From positions 1 through 8,833 of the forward strand of contig WJJK01000344.1 in NCBI GenBank assembly GCA_014729705.1: DNA of 8,833 nt. Direction: 5' to 3'. The notes beneath the pieces were generated by a model. The model had not been told where the DNA came from. It worked only from the letters and a program-made list of their open reading frames with translations, and made no database searches. Positions within the stretch are counted from its first letter, which is position 1. Every line of letters starts with the position of its first letter. Shown piece after piece: positions 1 to 6,887 of the stretch. A program made the position numbers and the translations under genes. Origin of the DNA: Candidatus Altarchaeales archaeon (GTDB lineage Archaea > Altiarchaeota > Altiarchaeia > IMC4 > SCGC-AAA252-I15).

Positions 1-1
1 G

Positions 2-448
2 GGTATGCTTGTGGGTTCCCAGTCGAACGCGCTTTTCCTGGTTCACTCAGAAACCATCGAAACCGAGTATGTGGCGGCAAGACCCTTCCGGGTGAATGCT
101 GGCCCCGTGCACGCCTACACACGCATGCCCGACGGTAAAACCAAGTATTTATCTGAGTTATCCTCCGGGGAGGATATTCTCGCTGTTGACAAGGACGGGA
201 CCAGCAGAAGCCTTGTGGTGGGCAGACTTAAAATCGAGCGCCGCCCCCTCATGCTTGTTGAAGCAGAATACGAGGGTAAGACTGTTAAAACGCTTCTCCA
301 GAATGCTGAAACCATTCTCCTGGTCAATGAGGAGGGGGATCCAGTCTCAATAAGTAAACTGGGTGAAGGCGATAAAGTCCTAGCCTACCTTGAGGACGTG
401 GGCAGGCACTTTGGCATGAAGGTTGAGGAAACCATAAACGAGAGATAA
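2..448 (+). CDS. 3-dehydroquinate synthase II, C-terminal part (5' end outside window)
   Basis: This is the last 149 residues or so of an archaeal class II 3-dehydroquinate synthase; the reading frame is open to the left edge. The family (type member MJ1249) makes 3-dehydroquinate by NAD-dependent oxidative deamination and cyclisation of 2-amino-3,7-dideoxy-D-threo-hept-6-ulosonate, replacing bacterial AroB in the cytoplasmic shikimate pathway. Family blocks visible in order are GMLVGSQSNALFLVHSE, AARPFRVNAGPVHAY, KTKYLSEL, KIERRPLMLVEAE, LLQNAETI and the terminal GRHFGMKVEETI. Family members are usually about 330-380 residues, so more than half the protein lies upstream. The ATG at 5 is an internal methionine, not the start. 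It ends in TAA, 10 nt before the hydrolase gene, so the two are probably co-transcribed. Identification is secure; activity rests on family knowledge. Confidence 0.93.
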   Translation, partial: GMLVGSQSNALFLVHSETIETEYVAARPFRVNAGPVHAYTRMPDGKTKYLSELSSGEDILAVDKDGTSRSLVVGRLKIERRPLMLVEAEYEGKTVKTLLQNAETILLVNEEGDPVSISKLGEGDKVLAYLEDVGRHFGMKVEETINER

Positions 449-458
449 TAAATCTATC

Positions 459-1091
459 ATGGACGTAACCTGGTTCAGTCAATCGGCGTTTCTGTTTGAA
501 GGCGAAGGTAAAACAATCTATATAGACCCCTACAAGGTTGTTTCAAAGAGGAAGGCTGACCTTATTTTGGTGACCCACAGCCACTACGACCACATGGACC
601 CCCAAACTATCGCGGCTTTATCGGGCTCCAAAACCACGGTTGTGGGTCCACGGGATGTGCAAAATAATTTGAAGCAAGAGATTGTCTCAGTTGAACCGTC
701 AACCGAACACGTCTTTGACGACGTAGTCGTCTGCGTGGTTGAAGCCTACAACATACACCGGACAGCCCATCCAAGGGGTTTTGGAGTCGGATACGTGATG
801 GAGCTTGAGGGTAAGAGGATCTATCATGCAGGCGATACCGATGTCACCCCGAAGATGCTGAGTTTGAAGGACATTGATCTTGCTCTTTTACCTGTCGGCG
901 GGTGTTTTACCATGGATTGGCGTGAGGCTTCCCAGGCGGTTAAATCATTCAAACCCGAATTTGCTGCGCCAATGCATTATGGGAGTGTGGTGGGTTCGAA
1001 AAAAGACGCTAAAGCCTTCAAAAGACAGGTTGAGTCCGAGACCGCAACACGGGCGATAGTTTTTGAGTCAGGAGAAAAAATCAGCCTTTAA
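459..1091 (+). CDS. UlaG-like metallo-beta-lactamase-fold hydrolase
   Basis: A 210-residue protein of the metallo-beta-lactamase superfamily, UlaG-like branch. The metal-binding motif HSHYDH is at residues 40-45 (H40, H42, D44, H45). Later ligands are probably H100 or H104 in NIHRTAH, D126 in HAGDTD, and H173 in PMHYGS. The segment DLALLPVGGCFTMD (140-153) is typical of this branch. Members are cytoplasmic, bind two metal ions (Zn or Mn) and hydrolyse phosphoester or lactone-like bonds, but archaeal members have no agreed substrate, so the UlaG (ascorbate lactonase) name should not be read literally. No signal peptide or membrane segment is seen. The ATG follows the dehydroquinate synthase stop by 10 nt with no clear Shine-Dalgarno, so translation may be coupled. 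The last 11 bp overlap the end of rtcB on the other strand. Fold certain, substrate unknown. Confidence 0.88.
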   Translation: MDVTWFSQSAFLFEGEGKTIYIDPYKVVSKRKADLILVTHSHYDHMDPQTIAALSGSKTTVVGPRDVQNNLKQEIVSVEPSTEHVFDDVVVCVVEAYNIHRTAHPRGFGVGYVMELEGKRIYHAGDTDVTPKMLSLKDIDLALLPVGGCFTMDWREASQAVKSFKPEFAAPMHYGSVVGSKKDAKAFKRQVESETATRAIVFESGEKISL

Positions 1092-2490
1092 CCACTCCAA
1101 GCGGCCGGAATCTCGCCACGGGAGCTGCGAGAGACGGAAGGGATACGCTTTTTACGACTTCATCTATGTTTTTGTAGGCGTCGGAGTATTCTTCAGCCAA
1201 CACCTTCATGTTTTCGGCTCGCGCGTATTGACCTCTCTGAAGCAGCTTTCTCGCTACGTCCTCCCCCCTCATGTTTCTCCTGGCCTTTGACCGTGATAGA
1301 ACGCGCCCGGCTCCGTGGCACACCGATCCGAAGGTTTCAGTCATCGCAGCCTCCAATCCAACTAGGAGGTAGCTTGAGGAACCCATGTCCCCTGGGACGA
1401 TGACTGGTTGGCCGCTTCGGCGGTAGTCTTCAGGCAGCTCCCTTCGGCCTTCGCTGAAGGCTCTTGTTGCGCCTTTACGGTGGACGCATACGTCACCTAC
1501 TTTTTTGTGTTCCTCGAATTTAGCGATGTTGTGGCATACGTCATACACCTGACTCAGTTGGGCGTGGGGATAGAATCCTCCAACAGTCTCCCTAACCCAG
1601 TGGGCGATGCATTGTCTGTTGGCGAAGGCGTAGTTTACGGCGCAATACATGGCGGCCACATAGTCTATTGCGGGGCGGGAGTCCAAGTATGCGCATGCCA
1701 GCTCCGGGTCGGGTAGATTGATTTTTTGCCTTCTGCTTGCCTCAAGCATTACCTTGATGTAGTCGTCTGCAACCTGGTAGCCTAGTCCGCGGGAGCCGCA
1801 GTGTATCATAAACATTACTTGACCTGGTTCTGTGACCCCGAAGGTTTGCGCTGTCTCCCCGTCAAACACCTCCTCCACCACCTGTATCTCAAGGAAGTGG
1901 TTGCCTGAACCCAGTGTCCCAAGCTGGGGTTTACCTCGTTTCCTGGCCCTATGCCCAATCTTTGAGTAGTCCGCATCAGGGATGCAACCTGATTCCTCTG
2001 TGTGTTTCAGGTCTTTACCCTCCCCATATCCTTGGCTGACCGCCCACCCAGCCCCTTCCAGACAGACTCTTTTCAGGGTTTCCTCATCAACCCTTAATCT
2101 GCTTTTGCTTCCAACACCTGAGGGGATGTTTTTAAACAGGGAATCAATTAGGGGTTGGAGTTTACCCTTCAACTCGGGTTCCCTGAGATTTGATGAAAGC
2201 AGTCTCACGCCGCAGTTTATGTCGTATCCCACGCCCCCCGGGCTTATCACGCCCTCATTTAAGCTGAAGGCCGCCACACCGCCTATGGGGAATCCATATC
2301 CGAAGTGACCGTCCGGCATCACGCAGACGTGATCTACGACACCAGGTAGCTGGGCTACGTTTTTTATTTGATTGAATACTCCCCGCTCTATCTGGGGGTA
2401 TAATTCGTCTGAGGCATAGATTCTTGCGGGAACCCGCATACCGTCCACGTGAAACTGTCTTACCCCCTGACTTATCTTTTGAACGTCCAT
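1081..2490 (-). CDS. rtcB: RNA-splicing ligase RtcB
   Basis: A 469-residue RtcB, the GTP- and Mn-dependent ligase that joins RNA 2',3'-cyclic-phosphate (or 3'-phosphate) and 5'-OH ends, used in archaea to join tRNA exons after intron removal and for RNA repair. All expected active-site residues are present: D90 and C93 in YDINCG, H198 in GSGNHF, H230 in HCGSRG, H320 in CHN, and H392 in CHGAGR, the histidine that carries GMP in the Pyrococcus enzyme. The N-terminal VCVMPDGHFGYGFPIGG block and C-terminal APVARFRPLGVVKG tail are typical. Length is slightly under the usual 480 or so, and there is no intein, which many archaeal RtcB proteins carry. The ATG start has a weak AGGA about 6 nt upstream. 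It follows the 558-residue gene by 42 bp; its usual partner archease is not in the window. Its stop overlaps the convergent hydrolase gene. Confidence 0.96.
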   Translation of the reverse strand: MDVQKISQGVRQFHVDGMRVPARIYASDELYPQIERGVFNQIKNVAQLPGVVDHVCVMPDGHFGYGFPIGGVAAFSLNEGVISPGGVGYDINCGVRLLSSNLREPELKGKLQPLIDSLFKNIPSGVGSKSRLRVDEETLKRVCLEGAGWAVSQGYGEGKDLKHTEESGCIPDADYSKIGHRARKRGKPQLGTLGSGNHFLEIQVVEEVFDGETAQTFGVTEPGQVMFMIHCGSRGLGYQVADDYIKVMLEASRRQKINLPDPELACAYLDSRPAIDYVAAMYCAVNYAFANRQCIAHWVRETVGGFYPHAQLSQVYDVCHNIAKFEEHKKVGDVCVHRKGATRAFSEGRRELPEDYRRSGQPVIVPGDMGSSSYLLVGLEAAMTETFGSVCHGAGRVLSRSKARRNMRGEDVARKLLQRGQYARAENMKVLAEEYSDAYKNIDEVVKSVSLPSLAAPVARFRPLGVVKG

Positions 2491-2532
2491 GTTTTTCCTG
2501 TGGTTCTTAGTTTAGGTAAATCAACATTAAAG

Positions 2533-4209
2533 CTATTGCCAGGCCTTCACTAAGTCAAGGTATACCCTTGGTCTCTCAGCTAGTGTATACCAATCCCGGG
2601 CATCTTCACCCAGCCCGTTGATTCGTCTATTGTAGCCTAGGAATTCCAGTTGAGCCTGTATGTTTAAAACATCCTCTCTTCTTTGAGAGCGTGTAGGTCT
2701 CTGCCTGTTTGGCCGGTTATATTCCTGGGATAGGTAGACCAGCGTGGTTAGAAGCGGCCGCCCCGCATCCTTAACCAGTCCCTCCAGCCTCCGTTGTTCC
2801 TCTATCTCTGCCTCGTCTTGGGGTCTTGAGGGTCGCCGCCTCAATTGAGTGAATAAGTCGTCGATGTGGGCTGCGGAATCGGCAACGTGTTTCTCGGTTG
2901 GAACCGACAGCACGTGTTTACGCTGTCTTAGAAATGCATCTAAATACTCGCCCCCCGCCGCAGTGCGAGACATGATTTGTTTCGTGTGAATCCATGAACG
3001 GCTGTATAGCTCCGTTAGAAGCCGGTGATGGTTTCCTGCGAAAGACACGGTATGCGCCATCAATAGATCGCCATCTATCGTAAGCCTTCTGGCTTCACCC
3101 ATAATCTGGTCCCAAGTCCGCGACTGGATGGCAGGGATTGTGGATCGCGGTATCTGCGGTTTGCTGAATTGCCTGTCAAGGTAGGCTCCCGCCCCCCTTA
3201 AATGCGGGAAGTCGGAGTCCCCAGCAGGCTTTGGGTCAAACATTATTCTTCTGGTTTCATATATGGCGCCCACAACATCATCCTCCTCGCCAGCGAGGAG
3301 GGGATTGTGTTGGAAATCCTTGTAGTGGGAGCCTATGCGGGATAAAAACATTTTATCTAGATCCTGGATGAAGTTCAGGGCAAGTAAACGGGGTCTGGAG
3401 CCTAATACGGCGAGGTCGTTGCCTGTTTTTTTTGCCTCAAAAGTAAAGAGCTTGTTTTCCCTGCCCACCTCATTTTCGTATAATTTAACTGAATCCACTC
3501 CGCCTCTAGTTTCGTGAACGAATACTAAATCTTCTCCAAGGGTTTTCGCACGCCATTTATTTTGGGCGACACGAGCCACGGAAGTCACGGGTAGGAGAGT
3601 CTTATCCTGTGAATCGAATTTGGGTTTAAGCGATTCAAATATTTTGCTGGAATCAGAGTCATCCCCTAAAACAAACAGCCTCTTAGGGCGGTGGTATTTT
3701 CGTATGGCAGCCCGCATGTCTAATCTGAAGGTCAGAAGATCATCGTGATCCAGCTCATCCAGGATATTGCCTACATCCTGCAGGGACTGTGCCTGCTCAA
3801 CCCGACGGATGTTTCTTATATCCTGCAGTAATCCCTCATTGGGGCCTGTAGACATCTCATTGAGGATTCGAGCGAACGTCTGCAGGTCACTGCGGTAGCC
3901 TCTAAACCCCCTCTGGAGGGCTTTTCCTCCACCCCCAAGAGGAGCGGGCGCCGGCTCCACGTTCACGAGGACGCATTTGCCCTGCTCATTCAACCGATAG
4001 TAGACAGGTTGTCTTGTCTCCTTAGCTTGACCCACTAGCTCGGAGTATTCCCTGGGGCTTCCAAGGCTTCGCCCTACTTTAACATATTTTCTGCCTGCCT
4101 GAAACAAGCCAGGCAGGGTGGACTCGGAAACCGGGTTGAATTCCTCCTCAACCATCTTACCCCGCCTAAACTCGATTTTATGCAGTTTATTAGGGTCAGC
4201 GTGTGCCAT
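2533..4209 (-). CDS. Uncharacterised 558-residue protein upstream of rtcB
   Basis: I do not recognise this protein. It is an uninterrupted 558-codon frame with its own TATA box, so it is very probably a real gene. No signal peptide or membrane segment is visible, and I see a single cysteine (C79), so no zinc cluster. Residues 1-85 look like a small compact domain, followed by a Pro/Gly-rich linker (86-95, EPAPAPLGGGG) and a larger region. RLFVLGDDSDSSK (177-189) reads as a beta strand followed by an acidic loop. KLFTFEAKK (253-261), with acidic residues 10-20 positions before it, loosely resembles the core of PD-(D/E)XK nucleases, but this is weak. Residues 455-515 are strongly charged (Arg/Glu-rich), probably helical or flexible. 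The C-terminus (512-558) could be a small helical or winged-helix domain. Position 42 bp ahead of rtcB suggests co-transcription and perhaps an RNA-related role; that is inference only. Confidence 0.8.
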   Translation of the reverse strand: MAHADPNKLHKIEFRRGKMVEEEFNPVSESTLPGLFQAGRKYVKVGRSLGSPREYSELVGQAKETRQPVYYRLNEQGKCVLVNVEPAPAPLGGGGKALQRGFRGYRSDLQTFARILNEMSTGPNEGLLQDIRNIRRVEQAQSLQDVGNILDELDHDDLLTFRLDMRAAIRKYHRPKRLFVLGDDSDSSKIFESLKPKFDSQDKTLLPVTSVARVAQNKWRAKTLGEDLVFVHETRGGVDSVKLYENEVGRENKLFTFEAKKTGNDLAVLGSRPRLLALNFIQDLDKMFLSRIGSHYKDFQHNPLLAGEEDDVVGAIYETRRIMFDPKPAGDSDFPHLRGAGAYLDRQFSKPQIPRSTIPAIQSRTWDQIMGEARRLTIDGDLLMAHTVSFAGNHHRLLTELYSRSWIHTKQIMSRTAAGGEYLDAFLRQRKHVLSVPTEKHVADSAAHIDDLFTQLRRRPSRPQDEAEIEEQRRLEGLVKDAGRPLLTTLVYLSQEYNRPNRQRPTRSQRREDVLNIQAQLEFLGYNRRINGLGEDARDWYTLAERPRVYLDLVKAWQ

Positions 4210-4233
4210 ATAGAAAATAGGGAACCCTGAGAC

Positions 4234-4245
4234 TATAAATTTATG
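4234..4245 (-). promoter_or_regulatory. Palindromic TATA box before the 558-residue gene
   Basis: The 10-bp perfect palindrome ATAAATTTAT (4235-4244) is centred about 30 bp before the ATG at 4209. At the usual archaeal spacing, transcription would begin about 5 nt before the ATG, giving a nearly leaderless message, which fits the lack of a Shine-Dalgarno there. Because it is symmetric it could also place polymerase rightward into the gene-poor region. No strong purine-rich BRE is obvious on either side. Confidence 0.5.
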
Positions 4246-4373
4246 GGAGTAAACAGCTTGTAGAAAGCCTTTTTTGGTGGAGGGTTTTTTTAGTTTATGT
4301 GTTTGGTGTGTGTTTCTTCCGCTCCAACCCCCCCTTTGTTTTTGCTATCGCATCCCTTGATGGCTACGACAAA

Positions 4374-4533
4374 CGTTGTCCGGTTTCGTTGTCTTGTTTT
4401 TACGTGGTAGCGGCTTCAACACCCTGCCTGGCTGCTAGGCTGTCGCAGACCTCACGCCGCTCGGTGAAACCACGGCAGGTCCTGGACCAGCGTTAAATAC
4501 TGGCTCTCATCTAGGGGCAAGAAACCCACAATG
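4374..4533. other. Possible structured RNA or relic (nested complementary arms)
   Basis: Two nested helices can be drawn. Outer: 4374-4391 with 4518-4533, pairing CGUUGU/ACAAUG, GGUUUC/GAAACC and UUG/CAA, separated by one small internal loop and one bulge (about 15 bp). Inner: CGTGGTAGCGGC at 4403-4414 pairs fully with GCCGCT (4456-4461) plus ACCACG (4469-4474), a 12-bp helix with a 7-nt bulge on one side. Smaller arms lie inside (GCCT/AGGC near 4427-4440) and to the right (CCAG/CTGG near 4488-4505). One outer pair is a G-U wobble only if read on the plus strand, which slightly favours that strand. No known RNA family is recognised. It may be a non-coding RNA, an untranslated leader, or a relic of the dead CBS gene locus. 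Confidence 0.35.
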
Positions 4534-4586
4534 CCCTCACCTAAACAAGGTTTCTGCAAATCCGACTAAACCCAAAGACAGGGGCG

Positions 4587-4765
4587 ATGGTTGAATTAAC
4601 CTTTGAAGACATTATGTCCGAGGACGTTGTAAAGGTTTCCCCCCTAAGACAGCCTGGATCACGCTATTGTTGATGTTTTCCTTCAACATCAGGTCTGGGG
4701 GGGTCGTAGACGGAGGAAAACAGGTGGTAGGCAGATTAACTGAGAGGGAGGGGGTAGAACCATAA
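4587..4765 (+). pseudogene. Frameshifted CBS-domain gene remnant
   Basis: Three consecutive pieces in three different frames together spell one CBS domain, the adenosyl-ligand-binding module found in archaeal regulators and IMP dehydrogenases. Piece 1 (from ATG 4587) reads MVELTFEDIMSEDVVKVSP, the classic start of a CBS domain. Piece 2 (from about 4648) reads DSLDHAIVDVFLQHQVWG. Piece 3 (from 4703) reads VVDGGKQVVGRLTEREGVEP and ends at TAA 4763-4765. Against the usual order (VSP..DSL..AI..FL.H.VSG.PVVD..G.VVG.LTERE) the first junction has one extra base and the second has lost about five, near runs of six C and seven G. Frame 1 stops at 4671-4673. The first domain is the only one visible; a second CBS domain, usual in such proteins, is not seen downstream. 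No expressed product is expected. Some shifts could be sequencing errors, but the missing bases argue for true decay. Confidence 0.72.
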
Positions 4766-4831
4766 TACCTGAGAACCTCAACTAAAAGCCCTAAGGCGAA
4801 GGATTAAGCAGGTGGGTGAGAGCCAGAGGCG

Positions 4832-5854
4832 TTAGCCGAAGAATACTTCCGCTATCTCATACCATTCATCGCCGACCACGCGGTCTTTCACAGCATCATC
4901 CAGGGGTATGGTGACTATGCGGTCGTTGTGTAAGGCAACCATTATGCCGAACTGATTCATTGAAGCGAGTTTAGCGGCCATCACCCCAAAACGTGTTGCA
5001 AGTAGCCGGTCCTCGGGGGTAGGGGAACCGCCTCGCTGTATGTGCCCTAGTATGGATGATCGGGTTTGAAATCCCGTGCGCTCCCCGATCTCTTTTTTCA
5101 ACCAGTTGGCGACTCCGCCTAGGGTTTCATGTCCGAATGCGTCTTTTCTCCCGTCTTTAGTTGTGATTGACCCGCCTTCAGGCACCGCCCCCTCGGCGAC
5201 GACAACTATGGTGAAGCTTTTCCTCTCGTGCCTCTTCTTGATGAGTTTGCAGACTTCATCTAAATTAAACGGTTTCTCAGGGATCAGGATGACGTCGGCT
5301 CCGCCGGCTATGCCGCCGAGTGTGGCAATCCAACCGGCGTGCCTGCCCATAACCTCAAGTATCATCACCCGGTGATGGGATTCCGCGGTCGAGTGAAGCC
5401 TGTCTATCGCCCCCACGACAGTGCTTATCGCGGTTGAAAACCCCACGGTCCTCTCGGTTCCGAGAAGGTCATTGTCTATGGTTTTAGGTATCCCTATAAC
5501 CTTCAACCCGGCTTTAGCCATCCCAGCCGCAACCCCCAGAGTATCGTCTCCGCCTATAGCTATTAAGGCGTCTAAACCTAGTTTATTGAATCCTTCGATG
5601 ACTTTCTCTATGCCGTCATCCATTTTAAGGGGATTGGTTCGGGAGGATCCAAGGATTGTCCCGCCTTTAACCAGTATCCCCGACACCGTGTCGTGTGTGA
5701 TCTCGAATCCGTCGGCGTCGATCATCCCACGCCAGCCGTCTCTTACGCCTGTGAATTCCATCCCGTATTTTTTTTCTCCTGCCCTGACAACCGCCCGAAT
5801 AGCTGCATTCAATCCAGGGCAGTCTCCGCCTCCAGTTAAAATACCGAGTTTCAT
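4832..5854 (-). CDS. PfkA-family phosphofructokinase, PPi-type signature
   Basis: A 340-residue PfkA-family 6-phosphofructokinase, phosphorylating fructose 6-phosphate to fructose 1,6-bisphosphate in the cytoplasm. Motifs: GGGDCPGLNA (8-17) for the phosphate-donor loop, GGDDT (101-105), PKTIDND (123-129) with catalytic base D127, EVMGRHAGW (167-175), E221 in AEGA, and HIQRGG (271-276) for substrate phosphate binding. D104 and K124 fall where ATP-dependent E. coli PfkA has two glycines; Asp plus Lys there is the established mark of pyrophosphate-dependent enzymes, which work reversibly near equilibrium. I therefore infer PPi as donor, though single residues do not prove it. Length is close to the short bacterial form, without the bacterial C-terminal tail. 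It starts at ATG 10 nt after the other copy's stop, in an A-rich spacer without Shine-Dalgarno. Last gene of the fbp-pfk-pfk unit; no clear T-run terminator follows. Confidence 0.92.
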   Translation of the reverse strand: MKLGILTGGGDCPGLNAAIRAVVRAGEKKYGMEFTGVRDGWRGMIDADGFEITHDTVSGILVKGGTILGSSRTNPLKMDDGIEKVIEGFNKLGLDALIAIGGDDTLGVAAGMAKAGLKVIGIPKTIDNDLLGTERTVGFSTAISTVVGAIDRLHSTAESHHRVMILEVMGRHAGWIATLGGIAGGADVILIPEKPFNLDEVCKLIKKRHERKSFTIVVVAEGAVPEGGSITTKDGRKDAFGHETLGGVANWLKKEIGERTGFQTRSSILGHIQRGGSPTPEDRLLATRFGVMAAKLASMNQFGIMVALHNDRIVTIPLDDAVKDRVVGDEWYEIAEVFFG

Positions 5855-5864
5855 TTTTTTTTAT

Positions 5865-6887
5865 TTAACCAAAAAAGTTAGCCGCAAGATCATACCAGTA
5901 GTCTGTCACCTTCCTCTGTTTCACGGCCTCATCTAGGGACACCGTAACCAACTGCCCGCCCTGAATAGCCACCATTTTACCGTATTCCTGCTGTGACGTT
6001 AAGTCAACCGCTTTAACGCCGTATCGGGTGGCAAGTATCCGGTCTGCGACTGTGGGTATCCCCCCTCGTTGGGTGTGCCCTAAAATGATTGAGCGAGTGT
6101 CAAAGCCTAGTTTGTTTTTAATCTCCCTTTTAAGGTAGTTGCTGACTCCGCCTAGGGTGTGGTTGCCGAAGGCGTCCTCCTCGCCAGTATAGCTTGCCTC
6201 CCCGTCTCGGGGGTGTGCTCCCTCTGCGACCACAACTATGGTGAAGCTTTTCCTTTGATGTCTTTTGCTTATCACAGAGCATACGTCATCTAAGTCGAAG
6301 GGTTTCTCAGGTATCAAGATCAAGTCCGCGCCCCCCGCCATACCAGCCATAATAGCGATCCATCCGGCGTGCCTGCCCATGACCTCCACAATCATCACCC
6401 GGTGATGGGATTCCGCGGTCGTATGCACCCTATCTATCGCCTCAACCGCAACGGTTAATGCGGTGTTGAAGCCGACGGTCACCTCGGTGCCGACTAAATC
6501 GTTGTCTATGGTCTTAGGTATGCCAACAATGTTTAGGCCGGCGTCGAACATTTTAGCTGCAACCCCCAAAGTAGTGTCTCCCCCTATCACTATGAGGGCG
6601 TCCAGGTTCATGCACCGATATCCTTCAACGAGTTTCTCGACTTTAAGCTCGCCTTTGTCAAACACCTGCGAGGGGGTGGACCCAAGTATTGTGCCGCCGC
6701 GAACAAGCAACCCCGACATGTCGTTTCTGGTTAAGGGTATGCTGTCGGCTTCCATCATCCCCCTCCAACCGTCTTTCACCCCCACAAACTGCATGTGGTA
6801 GTCGTTTATGCCTTTTCGAACTACCGCCCTAATCGCTGCGTTCAGGCCGGGGCAGTCGCCCCCGCCCGTCAGGATGCCTACCCTCAT
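5865..6887 (-). CDS. PfkA-family phosphofructokinase paralog with atypical donor-site Thr
   Basis: A second 340-residue PfkA-family protein, clearly a tandem duplicate of the downstream copy (well over half the residues match by eye, no large gaps). Motifs: GGGDCPGLNA (8-17), GGDTT (102-106), PKTIDND (124-130) with catalytic base D128, EVMGRHAGW (168-176), E222 in AEGA, HTQRGG (271-276). The position equal to E. coli Gly104 is T105, neither the Gly of ATP enzymes nor the Asp of PPi enzymes, while K125 is the Lys seen in PPi enzymes and in some ATP enzymes with mixed signatures. The donor therefore cannot be called, and a different phosphoryl acceptor is possible. All catalytic residues remain, so it is probably active. 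ATG start 23 nt after the fbp stop; that spacer carries a 14-bp tandem duplication. No Shine-Dalgarno is visible. Confidence 0.92.
   Translation of the reverse strand: MRVGILTGGGDCPGLNAAIRAVVRKGINDYHMQFVGVKDGWRGMMEADSIPLTRNDMSGLLVRGGTILGSTPSQVFDKGELKVEKLVEGYRCMNLDALIVIGGDTTLGVAAKMFDAGLNIVGIPKTIDNDLVGTEVTVGFNTALTVAVEAIDRVHTTAESHHRVMIVEVMGRHAGWIAIMAGMAGGADLILIPEKPFDLDDVCSVISKRHQRKSFTIVVVAEGAHPRDGEASYTGEEDAFGNHTLGGVSNYLKREIKNKLGFDTRSIILGHTQRGGIPTVADRILATRYGVKAVDLTSQQEYGKMVAIQGGQLVTVSLDEAVKQRKVTDYWYDLAANFFG

Larger units (their letters stand above)
4210..4586. other. Gene-poor intergenic stretch with homopolymer runs
   Basis: No convincing gene is present. The stretch begins with the TATA box of the 558-residue gene, then has T-runs at about 4270-4292, a run of seven C near 4328-4334, and the folded element at 4374-4533. 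A 65-codon plus-strand frame at 4299-4496 crosses these low-complexity runs and the base-paired arms, has no Shine-Dalgarno and no familiar motif, and is most likely chance. No tRNA T-loop or RNase P signature was found. Confidence 0.6.

Noticed and set aside
1408..2308. Plus-strand frames of 102 and 108 codons opposite rtcB.
   Set aside because: RtcB on the minus strand is complete with all catalytic residues; these frames have no family likeness.
3417..3445. FEAKK in the 558-residue protein as a PD-(D/E)XK nuclease core.
   Set aside because: One short motif without a clear preceding Asp at proper spacing or further family blocks is not enough to assign nuclease function.
4299..4496. 65-codon plus-strand reading frame in the gene-poor stretch.
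   Set aside because: It crosses homopolymer runs and the base-paired arms, has no ribosome site and resembles no protein; likely chance.
4381..4500. Minus strand around 4420-4455 loosely resembles SRP RNA helix 8 (GUGAGGU ... AGCAGCC).
   Set aside because: The hallmark GGAA-type tetraloop is absent, the apical segment is 3 nt too long, and no Alu-domain or helix 6 signature is seen on either side.
4709..4735. GGAGGAAAACAGG resembles the RNase P RNA conserved GAGGAAAGTCC.
   Set aside because: The match is partial, and this segment codes for the CBS piece VVDGGKQVVGRLTERE, which explains it better.
5421..5936. 171-codon plus-strand frame opposite the pfk junction, with similar frames at 6463-6801 and 6933-7433.
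   Set aside because: They are antisense shadows of strongly conserved pfk and fbp coding sequence; the paired pfk shadows resemble each other only because the sense genes do.
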